From: Lachnospiraceae bacterium
GTDB lineage: Bacteria > Bacillota > Clostridia > Lachnospirales > Lachnospiraceae
Assembly: GCA_017469405.1 (NCBI GenBank)
Contig: JAFUGL010000020.1
Location: forward strand, 1-45,693
Length of the DNA: 45,693 nt
Direction: 5' to 3'
Shown: positions 15,659 through 24,048 of the stretch, in pieces
Position numbering within the stretch: the first letter of the stretch is position 1
Layout of the letters: every line of letters begins with the position of its first letter
The notes under the pieces: generated by a model
The model's database searches: none
What the model was told of the DNA's origin: nothing
What the model saw: the letters and a program-made list of their open reading frames with translations, nothing else
Position numbers and translations under genes: made by a program

Positions 15659-16471
15659 ATGAACGAGGCATATTCCGATTTTGCAGCCGTATATGACCGT
15701 CTTATGGACAATATTCCATATGATGAATGGTTTTCATACCTGCACAGACTATTAACTGAATATGACGTAAATGACGGAATCATAGCCGAGCTTGGCTGTG
15801 GCACAGGCAATATAACCGAACGTCTTGCAAAGTCAGGCTACGATATGATTGGTATAGATAATTCCGCATCCATGCTGGATATCGCAAATGAAAAGAAAAC
15901 GGAAAATAACTCCTCTTCCCTGTACCTGTGTCAGGATATGCGTGAATTCGAATTATACGGTACTGTAGCTGCCTGCATAAGCATATGTGACAGCATCAAT
16001 TATATAACCGAAGACGATGACCTGCTTACGGTATTCAAGCTTGTAAATAATTACCTTGACCCTAAAGGAATATTTATATTTGACTTCAATACCAGACATT
16101 ATTACAGGGATGTGGTTGCCGATGCAACCATAGCTGAAGATAGAGATGATGTAAGCTTTATATGGGATAATTATTATGTTGAAAATAATGACATAAACGA
16201 GCTTAGCTTAAGTATCTTTATCAAAGAAAAAGAAAAAAATAATTTGGCAAAAGCAAATAAGAGAAAAACTGATATAAATTCCGACAACGACAATCTATAC
16301 AGAAAGTATGAGGAATTTCATTTACAAAAAGGATATACCTTATCAAAAATAATAGAATTAATAAATGCATCAGGCTTAGAATTTATAACTGCTTACGATG
16401 CATTTACAAAAAATCCAGCTGATGAAAATTGCGATAGGATATATGTCATCGCAAGAGAACAAGGTAAATAA
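15659..16471 (+). CDS. Class I SAM-dependent methyltransferase
   Basis: The 270-residue protein starts YSDFAAVYDRLMDNIPYDEW, a typical opening of a small-molecule methyltransferase family in Firmicutes. Motif I is IIAELGCGTGNIT near residues 40-52, then MIGIDNSASML and QDMREF. The middle block is ISICDSINYIT and GIFIFDFNT. The segment around residues 185-215 is a charged insert rich in Lys, Asn and Glu. The substrate is unknown. AAGGAG lies seven bases before the ATG. It is followed 105 bp later by hslO on the same strand and may be cotranscribed with it. Confidence 0.85.
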   Translation: MNEAYSDFAAVYDRLMDNIPYDEWFSYLHRLLTEYDVNDGIIAELGCGTGNITERLAKSGYDMIGIDNSASMLDIANEKKTENNSSSLYLCQDMREFELYGTVAACISICDSINYITEDDDLLTVFKLVNNYLDPKGIFIFDFNTRHYYRDVVADATIAEDRDDVSFIWDNYYVENNDINELSLSIFIKEKEKNNLAKANKRKTDINSDNDNLYRKYEEFHLQKGYTLSKIIELINASGLEFITAYDAFTKNPADENCDRIYVIAREQGK

Positions 16472-16576
16472 ATTTATAATTAATTACCCTAATATATATT
16501 AATAAAGCATAGTAAGAAATCAAATATAAAAAATAAATATAATAGAAAAAACGAACTTTAAATCAGGAGAAAAAAC

Positions 16577-17434
16577 ATGTCAGACTATATTATAAGAGGA
16601 ATGGCGGCAGATAATCAGGTAAGATTTTTTGCCTGCCTTGCAACAGATACAGTTGAAAAAGCAAGAATCACACACAACACAAGCCCGGTTGTAACCAATG
16701 CACTCGGAAGACTTCTTATGGGTGGTGTCATGATGGGCGCTATGTGTAAAAATGATGATGATAAGCTTACCATAAGAATACAGTGTCAGGGACCGATAAA
16801 GGGACTTTTAGTCACAGCCAACACCAAAGGCGAAGTAAAGGGATATGTAAGTGAACCGGATGTAATGCTTCCTGCAAAAGATGTAGCAAAAGCAGTTGAC
16901 CTTGGTGTAATGAGTGTTATAAAAGATATCGGTCTTAAAGAGCCATATATCGGTCAGACTCATCTTGTATCCAGTGAGATAGCCGAGGATCTGACATATT
17001 ACTTTGTAACCAGCGAACAGATACCTTCATCAGTTGCACTAGGTGTAACCTTAAATGACGATACTTCTGTCAAAACTGCCGGTGGTTTCATCATCCAGCT
17101 TATGCCATTTGCTGAGGAAAGTACCATATCCATGCTCGAAGAAAGGCTCAAGGATTTCTCATTTACAAAGCTTCTTGAAGAAGGACTCAGCATAGAAGAA
17201 ATAATCGGTAAAATATTTGATGACTACGATATTGAAATCACCGATACTCTCCCATGTGCATATGTCTGTGATTGCAGCAAGGAACGTGTCGAAGCCGCCG
17301 TAATAAGTCTCGGTAAAAAAGAAATTGCATCCATGATAGAAGACAACCAGCCTATCGAAGTGGTATGTGACTTCTGCCATACCAAATATATATTCTCAAC
17401 CGATGAACTGCTTAATTTTCTAAAAAGGAAATAA
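16577..17434 (+). CDS. hslO: Redox-regulated chaperone Hsp33
   Basis: The 285-residue protein has the Hsp33 N-terminal domain (MSDYIIRGMAADNQVRFFA) and the C-terminal zinc centre made of CDC near residues 231-233 and CDFC near 264-267. Hsp33 is a cytoplasmic holdase: oxidation releases zinc and turns it into an active chaperone under oxidative plus heat stress. All four cysteines are present, so the switch should be functional. AGGAG precedes the ATG. An AT-rich TATAAT-like box lies in the 105-bp gap upstream, but no clear -35 is seen. No classic terminator follows; hairpin element B begins about 100 bp downstream. Confidence 0.95.
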   Translation: MSDYIIRGMAADNQVRFFACLATDTVEKARITHNTSPVVTNALGRLLMGGVMMGAMCKNDDDKLTIRIQCQGPIKGLLVTANTKGEVKGYVSEPDVMLPAKDVAKAVDLGVMSVIKDIGLKEPYIGQTHLVSSEIAEDLTYYFVTSEQIPSSVALGVTLNDDTSVKTAGGFIIQLMPFAEESTISMLEERLKDFSFTKLLEEGLSIEEIIGKIFDDYDIEITDTLPCAYVCDCSKERVEAAVISLGKKEIASMIEDNQPIEVVCDFCHTKYIFSTDELLNFLKRK

Positions 17435-17536
17435 ACTTTTTGAAACGGTTTTCATATGCTCTTTTTAAATACTTCAAGCAATTAAGACTGTATATAAAAA
17501 ATGTTGACACGCGCAGCATGTCGTTTGATTGCAGGG

Positions 17537-17695
17537 TACAGCCTGTATATAAGGACAGTCATAAACAAAAAAGCAGCCTTGAATAATCAAAAAAGTACTT
17601 ATCAACAGCGTTAGCGCAAGCGAGCTTTGATAAGTACTTATTTTGTTATTCAAGGCTTTCAAAAGTCTCAAATCTGTCCTTATATACAGGCTGTA
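17537..17695. repeat. Head-conserved hairpin element B
   Basis: This is a nested inverted repeat between the convergent hslO and potD. The outer arms 17537-17558 and 17674-17695 are a perfect 22-bp pair. The middle arms AGCCTTGAATAA (17575-17586) and TTATTCAAGGCT (17646-17657) are perfect. The inner arms AAGTACTTATCAA (17593-17605) and TTGATAAGTACTT (17627-17639) are perfect. The tip loop GTTAGCGCAAGCGA, flanked by AGC and GCT, matches 10 of 14 bases of element A's loop. Stem sequence is otherwise unlike A. It may end transcripts from both sides, but has no clean U-tract. Confidence 0.75.
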
Positions 17696-17713
17696 TCAGT
17701 GCCATCAAACACC

Positions 17714-18781
17714 CTAATTTGCAGCCTTAATTTTAGTCCAGAGCTCTGCAAAGTATGCCTTAGTCTCTGAATCCTGATATCTGAAAACTTCATCGTTAGA
17801 ACGTGTCATATCAGGTATATATGCATCGATGTCTGCGTAATCATCTGATGCAGCTTTATCACGTGCTTCGATAACAGGTGAAGTATAACCAACCTCTGCT
17901 GTGTTGGCATATGCGTTGTCAGGATCAAGCATGAAATTGATAAACTCATGCGCAAGCTCTGTATCGGTACAATCTTTAGTTATAATCATTGCATCATTCC
18001 ATATATTAGTGCCCTCTTCAGGAGCAAAGAATGCAAGATTTTCATTTTCGGACATAATATAAGTTGCATCACCCGAATAAACTATAGCCATAGCCTTATT
18101 ACCGGAAATCATGTTGTCGATAACATCATCACCTGCGTATACAGGATCCATAGTATCTCTCTGGTCAGCCAACCAATCATAAGCCTCATCGATTTCCTTG
18201 GTGTCAGTTGTATTCATAGAATATCCAAGTGCTTTTAAAGCTATCATGAAAGAATCTCTCTCTGAATCATACATATAAAGCTTACCCTTATACTTTTCAT
18301 TTCTAAGAATCTCCCAGCCATCCTTCAAATCCGCCTCATCAACTACAGTCTTATCATAAAGGATACCAACATTACCATAGAAATAAGGTACCGAATACTC
18401 ATTATCCGGATCACATGCAAGACCTAATACGTTTTCATCCAAGCCATCTGCGTTAGGTATTAAAGACCAATCGATTTTCTGAAGCTTATCCTCCTTGATA
18501 AGTCTTTCAATCATATAATCAGACGGAATGATTACATCGTACTTCTCTCCACTCTGTACCTTTGTGTACATAGATTCATTGGAATCAAAAGTTTCATATA
18601 CCACCTTACAATTAAATTCCTTTTCAAAATCATGAATAAGGTCAGTGTCAATATACTCCCCTGCATTGTAGACCTTTAAGGTCTTGTCACTCTTACTTCC
18701 ACAGCCTGTTAAAAGGCTCATGCTAAGAGTCATCGCCATAACCGCACAGGCGATTTTTTTCATGATAGACGTTTTTCTCAA
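17714..18781 (-). CDS. potD: Spermidine/putrescine ABC transporter substrate-binding lipoprotein
   Basis: The 355-residue protein has a lipoprotein signal with the lipobox LLTGC near residue 26, then a polyamine-binding PotD/PotF fold (KVYNAGEYID start, VPYFYGNVGILYD, AIVYSGDATY, AHEFINFMLDP). It is membrane-anchored outside the cell and delivers spermidine or putrescine to PotBC. The start is best read as TTG at 18779-18781. This overlaps the potC stop as TTGA, and a strong AAAGGAGGA lies 9 nt upstream. An internal ATG at 18763 has no good ribosome binding site. It is the last gene of the potABCD operon. Confidence 0.92.
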   Translation of the reverse strand: MRKTSIMKKIACAVMAMTLSMSLLTGCGSKSDKTLKVYNAGEYIDTDLIHDFEKEFNCKVVYETFDSNESMYTKVQSGEKYDVIIPSDYMIERLIKEDKLQKIDWSLIPNADGLDENVLGLACDPDNEYSVPYFYGNVGILYDKTVVDEADLKDGWEILRNEKYKGKLYMYDSERDSFMIALKALGYSMNTTDTKEIDEAYDWLADQRDTMDPVYAGDDVIDNMISGNKAMAIVYSGDATYIMSENENLAFFAPEEGTNIWNDAMIITKDCTDTELAHEFINFMLDPDNAYANTAEVGYTSPVIEARDKAASDDYADIDAYIPDMTRSNDEVFRYQDSETKAYFAELWTKIKAAN

Positions 18782-19596
18782 CTTATTATCTCCTCCTTTT
18801 GTTGATCATTATCGGTTTTTTTCTTTCTTCCTGCTATGGCAGGGATAACATTTACCAAAATAAGCGTAATCGCAATAACCAAAATAACTATTGTCGAAAG
18901 CGCATTTATGGTTGGATTTGTTCTCTTGGTCATGTTGTAAACAACAATCGAAATGTTGGATACTCCGTTACCCGTTACAAAGTATGAAATTACAAAGTCA
19001 TCAAAGGACATTGTAAATGCCAAAAGCACACCTGCAAAAATTCCCTCCTTAAGCATAGGGAGGATAACCTTGGTAAGCGCCTGAAACGGTGTGGCACCAA
19101 GATCCATGGCAGCATTGGCCAGATTTGGATCCATGGTTCTTACCTTTGGATAAACGCTCGTAATTACATATGGTGTACAAAATGCAATATGCGCAAGGAG
19201 CATCGTCAGATAACCCTTTTCCAGATGAAATGCGGAAAAAAGTATCATAAGTCCTATAGCCGTAACGATATCCGGATTCATAATCGGAACATTGTTTACA
19301 TTTATAACAAGCTCCTTTAAAACCTTTTTATTTTTTGAAAGTCCGATAGAGGTAAGCGTACCCAGCACTGTTGATATGATAGTTGCAAGTATTGCTATGG
19401 AAAGCGAAACCCAAACCGCACTCATTATGTCACTGCTTTCAAAAAGATTTTGATACCATCTTAAAGAAAAGCTCTGAAACTTCGTAAGTGACTTGGATGA
19501 ATTAAATGAATAAAACATCGTCACAACTATCGGCAGATATAAAAATATAAAACAAAGTGCTATGTAAAGGATAGCGCCTATTTTTTTCTTTTTCAT
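18778..19596 (-). CDS. potC: Spermidine/putrescine ABC permease PotC
   Basis: The 272-residue permease has about six membrane helices and the ABC permease EAA loop as AAMDLGATPFQALTKVILPML near residues 160-180, which contacts the ATPase PotA. The N-terminal FYSFNSS and the FDDFVISYF motif are typical of PotC. Its ribosome binding site (GGAG) lies at the end of potB, 6 bp upstream. The stop overlaps the TTG of potD, so the two are translationally coupled. Confidence 0.93.
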   Translation of the reverse strand: MKKKKIGAILYIALCFIFLYLPIVVTMFYSFNSSKSLTKFQSFSLRWYQNLFESSDIMSAVWVSLSIAILATIISTVLGTLTSIGLSKNKKVLKELVINVNNVPIMNPDIVTAIGLMILFSAFHLEKGYLTMLLAHIAFCTPYVITSVYPKVRTMDPNLANAAMDLGATPFQALTKVILPMLKEGIFAGVLLAFTMSFDDFVISYFVTGNGVSNISIVVYNMTKRTNPTINALSTIVILVIAITLILVNVIPAIAGRKKKTDNDQQKEEIIS

Positions 19597-19602
19597 AAGC
19601 CG

Positions 19603-20430
19603 CTACTCCTCCTCTATCTCGTCTTTATCAATCTTCTTCATAAATGTGATTGACATAAGTATAATAAATGCAAGTATAACCGAGATGGCACTTCCGAAAT
19701 TCCAGTCACCTATAGAGATGAACTGATTTTCTATAAGGTTACCTATAAGTGTATACTGTCCTCCTCCCAAAAGCTTCGGTATGACGAAGGTTGAGATAGA
19801 AAGAAGGAAGGTCATAATTACACCATTTAAAACTCCCGGTATAGACAGTTTAAAGGTCACTCTCCAAAAAGTCTTAAATCTGTTGGCTCCCAGATCATGA
19901 GCAGCCTCTATAAGCGAATGATCCATCTTGCTAAGTGATGTATATATAGGTATAACCATAAAAGGAAGCAAATCGCTGACAAGACCAAGAACCACCGCAA
20001 AATCCGTATACATCATATTGATTGGTTCAAAGCCAAGCTTAACAAGCACCGTATTGATAAGTCCGTTGTCCGATAAAAGAGAAATCCATGCATAGGTTCT
20101 AAGTAATGTATTAATCCACATCGGAATCGTAACTACAAGGATTAGAACACTCTGAACCTTCTCACTAAAGGACGTGATCAAATACGCAAGGGTATATCCT
20201 GCCAAAAGGCAGATTATAACCGATATGATACCAAGCTTAAAGGATTTAACAAACACATCCACATATATCGGTTCTGTCATCCTTTTGAAATTTTCAAATG
20301 TAAACTGTATATTAAGAAGTTCATTTCCACCCTTTGTAACAGAATAAAGTATAATCATAAGAAGCGGAAGAACTACTATAATGCCTGCCCATATCATATA
20401 CGGCCAGATCATCTTACGAAAATGCTTCAT
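19603..20430 (-). CDS. potB: Spermidine/putrescine ABC permease PotB
   Basis: The permease has about 275 residues and six predicted helices, with the EAA loop EAAHDLGANRFKTFWRVTF near residues 160-180. The start at ATG 20428-20430 overlaps the potA stop by one base (TAATG) and has GGAGG a few bases upstream. The longer frame would begin inside potA without a site. It forms the transmembrane pore together with PotC. Confidence 0.93.
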   Translation of the reverse strand: MKHFRKMIWPYMIWAGIIVVLPLLMIILYSVTKGGNELLNIQFTFENFKRMTEPIYVDVFVKSFKLGIISVIICLLAGYTLAYLITSFSEKVQSVLILVVTIPMWINTLLRTYAWISLLSDNGLINTVLVKLGFEPINMMYTDFAVVLGLVSDLLPFMVIPIYTSLSKMDHSLIEAAHDLGANRFKTFWRVTFKLSIPGVLNGVIMTFLLSISTFVIPKLLGGGQYTLIGNLIENQFISIGDWNFGSAISVILAFIILMSITFMKKIDKDEIEEE

Positions 20431-21488
20431 TAGTTTCCTCCGTTCTCCCAATCCATACGATACATTACATGGATATCATCCGGTCCGAATTTAAGTCCCA
20501 CTTCAAGTCCCGGTTTGAAATAATCGGTAGTATGTATAAGATAATCTCTGTGCTTGGTTTCAACAACAATCTCATGGTGAACGCCCTTAAAAATGATTGA
20601 CGAAACCTTACCCTTTATCTTCGCCTCTTTAGGTTTAACTATATCTATGTCTTCAGGACGTATTACAACTTCAACCGCTTCGTTGTTTTTAAAGCCCTTA
20701 TCCACACATTCAAATTCATAATCATCAAAGGAAACCAGACAATCCTTAATCATGGTTGCTTCGATTATATTGGACTCACCGATAAAGCTGGCAACAAATC
20801 TGTTTTCCGGCTCATTATATATATCTTCAGGAGTACCTACCTGCTGGATTACACCCTCATGCATAACAACAACAGTATCCGACATGGAAAGAGCCTCCTC
20901 CTGGTCATGCGTTACAAATATAAATGTGATTCCGACCTCTTTTTGTATCTTCTTAAGCTCTATCTGCATCTCCTTACGAAGCTTGGCATCAAGAGCACCC
21001 AAAGGCTCATCCAGCAAAAGTACCTTCGGTTCATTTACGAGAGCTCTTGCTATAGCAACTCTTTGCTGCTGTCCACCTGAAAGCTTGGTAACATCACGTT
21101 TATCGAACCCTTCCAAGCCAACCAGCTTAAGCATTCTCTTTACCTTATGCTCTATAAGCTTTTTATCCATCTTCTTTATCTTTAAGCCAAAGGCAACATT
21201 GTCATATACATTTAAAAAAGGAAAAAGTGAATACTTCTGAAAGACAGTGTTAACCTCTCTTTTATATGAAGGAATTTTAGCGATATCCACACCGTCAAAG
21301 ATTACCTCACCATGACTTGGCTCTTCAAAGCCTGCAATAATTCTTAAGGTAGTTGTCTTACCACAGCCGGATGGTCCAAGAAGTGTAAGAAATTCATTTT
21401 CTCTGATATTTAAATCTATACCCTTAAGTACCTGCTGGTCACCGAAGTTTTTGCTAAGTCCCTTTAATTCAATCAAAACCTCGCTCAC
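20430..21488 (-). CDS. potA: Spermidine/putrescine ABC transporter ATPase
   Basis: The 352-residue ABC ATPase has Walker [10 protein letters not shown] near residues 37-45, the Q-loop, signature LSGGQQQR near 135, Walker [13 protein letters not shown], and the H-loop [11 protein letters not shown]-terminal TOBE-like regulatory domain follows (residues about 240-350). The start is GTG (21486-21488) with AAGGAGG upstream. It is the first gene of potABCD. The promoter at 21537-21565 reads into it. Confidence 0.95.
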   Translation of the reverse strand: MSEVLIELKGLSKNFGDQQVLKGIDLNIRENEFLTLLGPSGCGKTTTLRIIAGFEEPSHGEVIFDGVDIAKIPSYKREVNTVFQKYSLFPFLNVYDNVAFGLKIKKMDKKLIEHKVKRMLKLVGLEGFDKRDVTKLSGGQQQRVAIARALVNEPKVLLLDEPLGALDAKLRKEMQIELKKIQKEVGITFIFVTHDQEEALSMSDTVVVMHEGVIQQVGTPEDIYNEPENRFVASFIGESNIIEATMIKDCLVSFDDYEFECVDKGFKNNEAVEVVIRPEDIDIVKPKEAKIKGKVSSIIFKGVHHEIVVETKHRDYLIHTTDYFKPGLEVGLKFGPDDIHVMYRMDWENGGN

Positions 21489-21533
21489 TTTTTTTCCTCC
21501 TTGTAAAACCGTATATTATTCACACATAATGCA

Positions 21534-21565
21534 AACATTATACAATGTTGAAAAGTCAATGTAAA
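21534..21565 (-). promoter_or_regulatory. potABCD promoter with an inverted repeat over the -10
   Basis: On the minus strand TTTACA (21560-21565) and TATAAT (21537-21542) are 17 bp apart. AACATT and AATGTT form an inverted repeat with a 4-bp centre around 21535-21550, covering the -10 region, a position suited to a repressor. Confidence 0.6.
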
Positions 21566-21604
21566 TAAAAAAATATATTATTTTAATCTATATTTTTTTG
21601 TGCA

Positions 21605-22348
21605 TCATATATCCTTCGTTTTATCCTCATCCTCTACATAAAAAGGATTATTTTCACAGGATTTATTGTTACAATTTTCACATATACCCTCACAGACTTG
21701 AGCCGGGTTTTCAGTTAAAACAGCATAAAATACAACACTTTTTACCGGGCTAAGCACACCATACTTATTGGCAGTTATTTCATTATCGCTTTTTTTATCC
21801 GAAGCGCCTTCAACTAACTCCATTGAACCGAATTCTTCACTAAATGCCATTAAATCATCCTTTATGTCTCCATCTTTCTTCTTATTTTGCGCAGGTTTAT
21901 CCGTTTCTTTTATTTCATGCAAAAGCTCCGGTATTTTTTCAGTGCTTATTTCATCTCCTATGAATACATATCTTTTCACATATCTTCTGTGATATTTGGC
22001 ATACATATTATTAAATTCAACATAAAGCTTCATCAAGAGCTCATTTGTGATACAGTCAAGCATATAAGCCTTATCAAGCTCACCCTTTTTTGTATACTCA
22101 TCCTTTAATTCATCTATACTTTTTCCAAGAGTCATACTTACCAAAGCCGTCTGACTGTCATCTATCAGCTTAATTCCCGTCACACGACGATTAATTCTAT
22201 ATGCTGCATATGGTTTAACATGGTCCATTATTTTATTATATATATCAGACAATTCCTGCTTTTCATTGATTCCAAAATGATATTTATTCATAACCTGCTC
22301 GATAAATCTCTCCGGATTTGGCTGATTTATGTTCATTCTGATTTTCAT
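21605..22348 (-). CDS. Protein resembling the methionine synthase (MetH) activation domain
   Basis: The protein of about 247 residues shows a pattern seen in the SAM-binding activation domain of cobalamin methionine synthase: VSMTLGKSIDEL, then a KAYMLDCITNELL helix, and near the C-terminus LSPVKSVVFYAVLTENP. It ends with a cysteine cluster (CEGICENCNNKSC). Many Clostridia carry stand-alone activation-domain proteins of this size. The match is divergent, with a charged insert at about residues 130-190, so SAM binding is not certain. The start at ATG 22346-22348 is chosen because CGGAG lies six bases upstream. It lies upstream of potA on the same strand but behind a separate promoter. Confidence 0.55.
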   Translation of the reverse strand: MKIRMNINQPNPERFIEQVMNKYHFGINEKQELSDIYNKIMDHVKPYAAYRINRRVTGIKLIDDSQTALVSMTLGKSIDELKDEYTKKGELDKAYMLDCITNELLMKLYVEFNNMYAKYHRRYVKRYVFIGDEISTEKIPELLHEIKETDKPAQNKKKDGDIKDDLMAFSEEFGSMELVEGASDKKSDNEITANKYGVLSPVKSVVFYAVLTENPAQVCEGICENCNNKSCENNPFYVEDEDKTKDI

Positions 22349-22514
22349 ATATTTCTCCGATTTTTTATTCATTTACTGTATGTTATTACAAATATTTCAT
22401 TACATATAATTTATTAACATTAATATTATAAACTAACAGGCAAAATATTAAACCATTAATTTACAATCTTTTTATATTTTTTCAAATATTTATATAGCAT
22501 ATTTCCGAAAAATT

Positions 22515-22523
22515 TGTTATAAT
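22515..22523 (+). promoter_or_regulatory. Extended -10 promoter of the PilZ gene
   Basis: TGTTATAAT carries the extended TG ahead of a perfect TATAAT (22518-22523). No good -35 is seen, as is usual for extended -10 promoters. The leader to the ATG at 22565 is about 35 nt. Confidence 0.5.
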
Positions 22524-22564
22524 TAAAAAAATGTTTGTGCGAAATTAATAATACGGAGGTATAT

Positions 22565-22909
22565 ATGGAAGAAAAAAGAAAAAATAAAAGACTTCCCATT
22601 AAGATAAAATTGGAAGTATCTAATCTTTTTAAGCAAGACGGAATTAAAATTGACGCACTTGATACTGAGATTGAAGTTTTTGACATATCAAGAGCTGGTA
22701 TCGGTTTTATGTCAGTTACCAAGCTGCCAACCGATTATTATTTCAACGCAACTATAGAGTTTGATAATACCGATGAAATAATTCTTTCAGTTGTAAAGAT
22801 TCTTTACAGAACTGAAATCGGCGACTATGGTTACCGTTACGGTTGCGAGTTTATTGGTCTTCCATCCATGTATGACCATATCTTTGAAGAGTATGGTGAA
22901 ACACTTTAA
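22565..22909 (+). CDS. PilZ-domain c-di-GMP binding protein
   Basis: The 114-residue single-domain protein has both PilZ signatures. The N-terminal basic RKNKRLP (RxxxR type) is near residues 5-11, and DISRAGIGF (DxSxxG type) is near 40-50. These residues bind cyclic di-GMP. The upstream TTG-initiated extension is rejected because ACGGAGG lies inside it, six bases before the ATG at 22565. It is a monocistronic gene with its own promoter and terminator. The output partner is unknown; surface or motility control is typical. Confidence 0.85.
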   Translation: MEEKRKNKRLPIKIKLEVSNLFKQDGIKIDALDTEIEVFDISRAGIGFMSVTKLPTDYYFNATIEFDNTDEIILSVVKILYRTEIGDYGYRYGCEFIGLPSMYDHIFEEYGETL

Positions 22910-22939
22910 AATGTAAATAAAAAATCTTTCTCATAAAAA

Positions 22940-22986
22940 GGAAGGGAAGTTCACTTATAACCAAGTGGCTTCCCTTCCCCTCTTTT
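22940..22986 (+). terminator. Intrinsic terminator after the PilZ gene
   Basis: GGAAGGGAAG (22940-22949) pairs perfectly with CTTCCCTTCC (22969-22978), with a smaller inner CACTT/AAGTG pair, followed by CCTCTTTTT. Confidence 0.85.
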
Positions 22987-23004
22987 TATATTTTTAAAAC
23001 ATAT

Positions 23005-23185
23005 AAGGCTCTCAAATTAATATTTTATGGTACACGCATGGCACGCTGTCGCTTAACGCCATGCTTAGCACCAATTTTAAATTTCCAAATCAATCAAGGC
23101 TCTCAAATTAATATTTTTGGTACACGCATGGCACGCTGACGCTTAACGCCATGCTTAGCACCAAAAATATTAATTTGAGAGCCTT
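23005..23185. repeat. Head-conserved hairpin element C with a tandem half-copy
   Basis: The complete hairpin has perfect 26-bp arms at 23096-23121 and 23160-23185. Its tip stem GCATGGC (23126-23132) and GCCATGC (23148-23154) encloses the reverse complement of a GTTAAGCGTCAGCGT loop. Upstream, 23005-23072 repeats the left arm and head almost exactly (an extra A and one substitution) but lacks a matching right arm, so about 67 bp have been duplicated with a 91-bp period. The head matches element A in inverse orientation. It lies between the convergent PilZ and rfbD genes. Confidence 0.8.
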
Positions 23186-23205
23186 GTACGTTATACTAAA
23201 GTATT

Positions 23206-24048
23206 TTAGTTCATCTCTTCGAAGTATTCTTTTAATGCATCCTCCCACTGGCCAAATTTAAAATCAGTGGTGAGTGTGAGCATATAATTATTAAGTACCG
23301 AATAAGCAGGTCTTTTAGCAGGTGTAGGATATTCATCTGTTGTAAGTCTTTTAACCTTCACATCCATACCGGCGTATTCAAATATCTTTTCTGCAAAATC
23401 AGCCCATGAACAATATCCCTCACAGGTTCCATGAAATACTCCGTAATTATCAGTAGGTTCAAGCACATGAATTGCTTTGGCAAGCTCTTTTGCACTTGTA
23501 GGTGAACCAACCTGGTCAGCAACTACACCTACCTCACCTTTTTCCTTACCTATATTAATCATGGTTTTTACAAAGTTTTTTCCATCTCCGTATAGCCATG
23601 CAGTTCTGACTATAAAAAATTTATCCGCAAACTGCTTTACAAAGTTCTCACCTTCAAGCTTTGTCTTGCCATAAGCACCAAGTGGTGCAACCGGTGAAAA
23701 TTCATCATATGGTTCCGTAGCAGAACCATCAAATACATAATCTGTCGAAACATGAATCATCTTTGCTCCTACACTTGTTGCAGCTATGCTTAAGTTTCTT
23801 GGTCCGATTGCATTTATTTTATAAGCAAGATCCCACTGTGACTCGCATAAATTAACATTGGTATGAGCTGCACAGTTAATTATTACATCCGGCTTCTTTT
23901 CGTTAACAAAACCCATAACTGCTTTTATATCAGTTATATCAAGCTCGGCCACATCTGTATTTATAAGCATTACATCATCATTTTCATATTCCTTATTAAT
24001 AGCTCTTCCCAGCTGACCATTACAGCCGGTAACTAAAATTTTTTTCAT
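23206..24048 (-). CDS. rfbD: dTDP-4-dehydrorhamnose reductase
   Basis: The 280-residue short-chain dehydrogenase-type enzyme has the NAD(P)-binding GCNGQLGR at residues 8-15 and the catalytic pair in YGKTKLEGE near residues 127-135. ADQVGSPTSAKELA is typical of RfbD/RmlD. It makes dTDP-L-rhamnose for surface polysaccharide. The ATG overlaps the stop of the sugar transferase by one base, and GGAGG lies within that gene's end, so the two are coupled. Other rml genes are not in the window. Confidence 0.92.
   Translation of the reverse strand: MKKILVTGCNGQLGRAINKEYENDDVMLINTDVAELDITDIKAVMGFVNEKKPDVIINCAAHTNVNLCESQWDLAYKINAIGPRNLSIAATSVGAKMIHVSTDYVFDGSATEPYDEFSPVAPLGAYGKTKLEGENFVKQFADKFFIVRTAWLYGDGKNFVKTMINIGKEKGEVGVVADQVGSPTSAKELAKAIHVLEPTDNYGVFHGTCEGYCSWADFAEKIFEYAGMDVKVKRLTTDEYPTPAKRPAYSVLNNYMLTLTTDFKFGQWEDALKEYFEEMN

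Noticed and set aside
20752-21240. 162-codon plus-strand frame opposite potA
   Set aside because: It is antisense to the conserved ATPase motifs and lacks a ribosome binding site; a shadow frame.
23005-23185. CRISPR-like repeated unit
   Set aside because: Only two copies, with dyad arms much longer than a CRISPR repeat and no spacers; it fits the head-conserved hairpin family.
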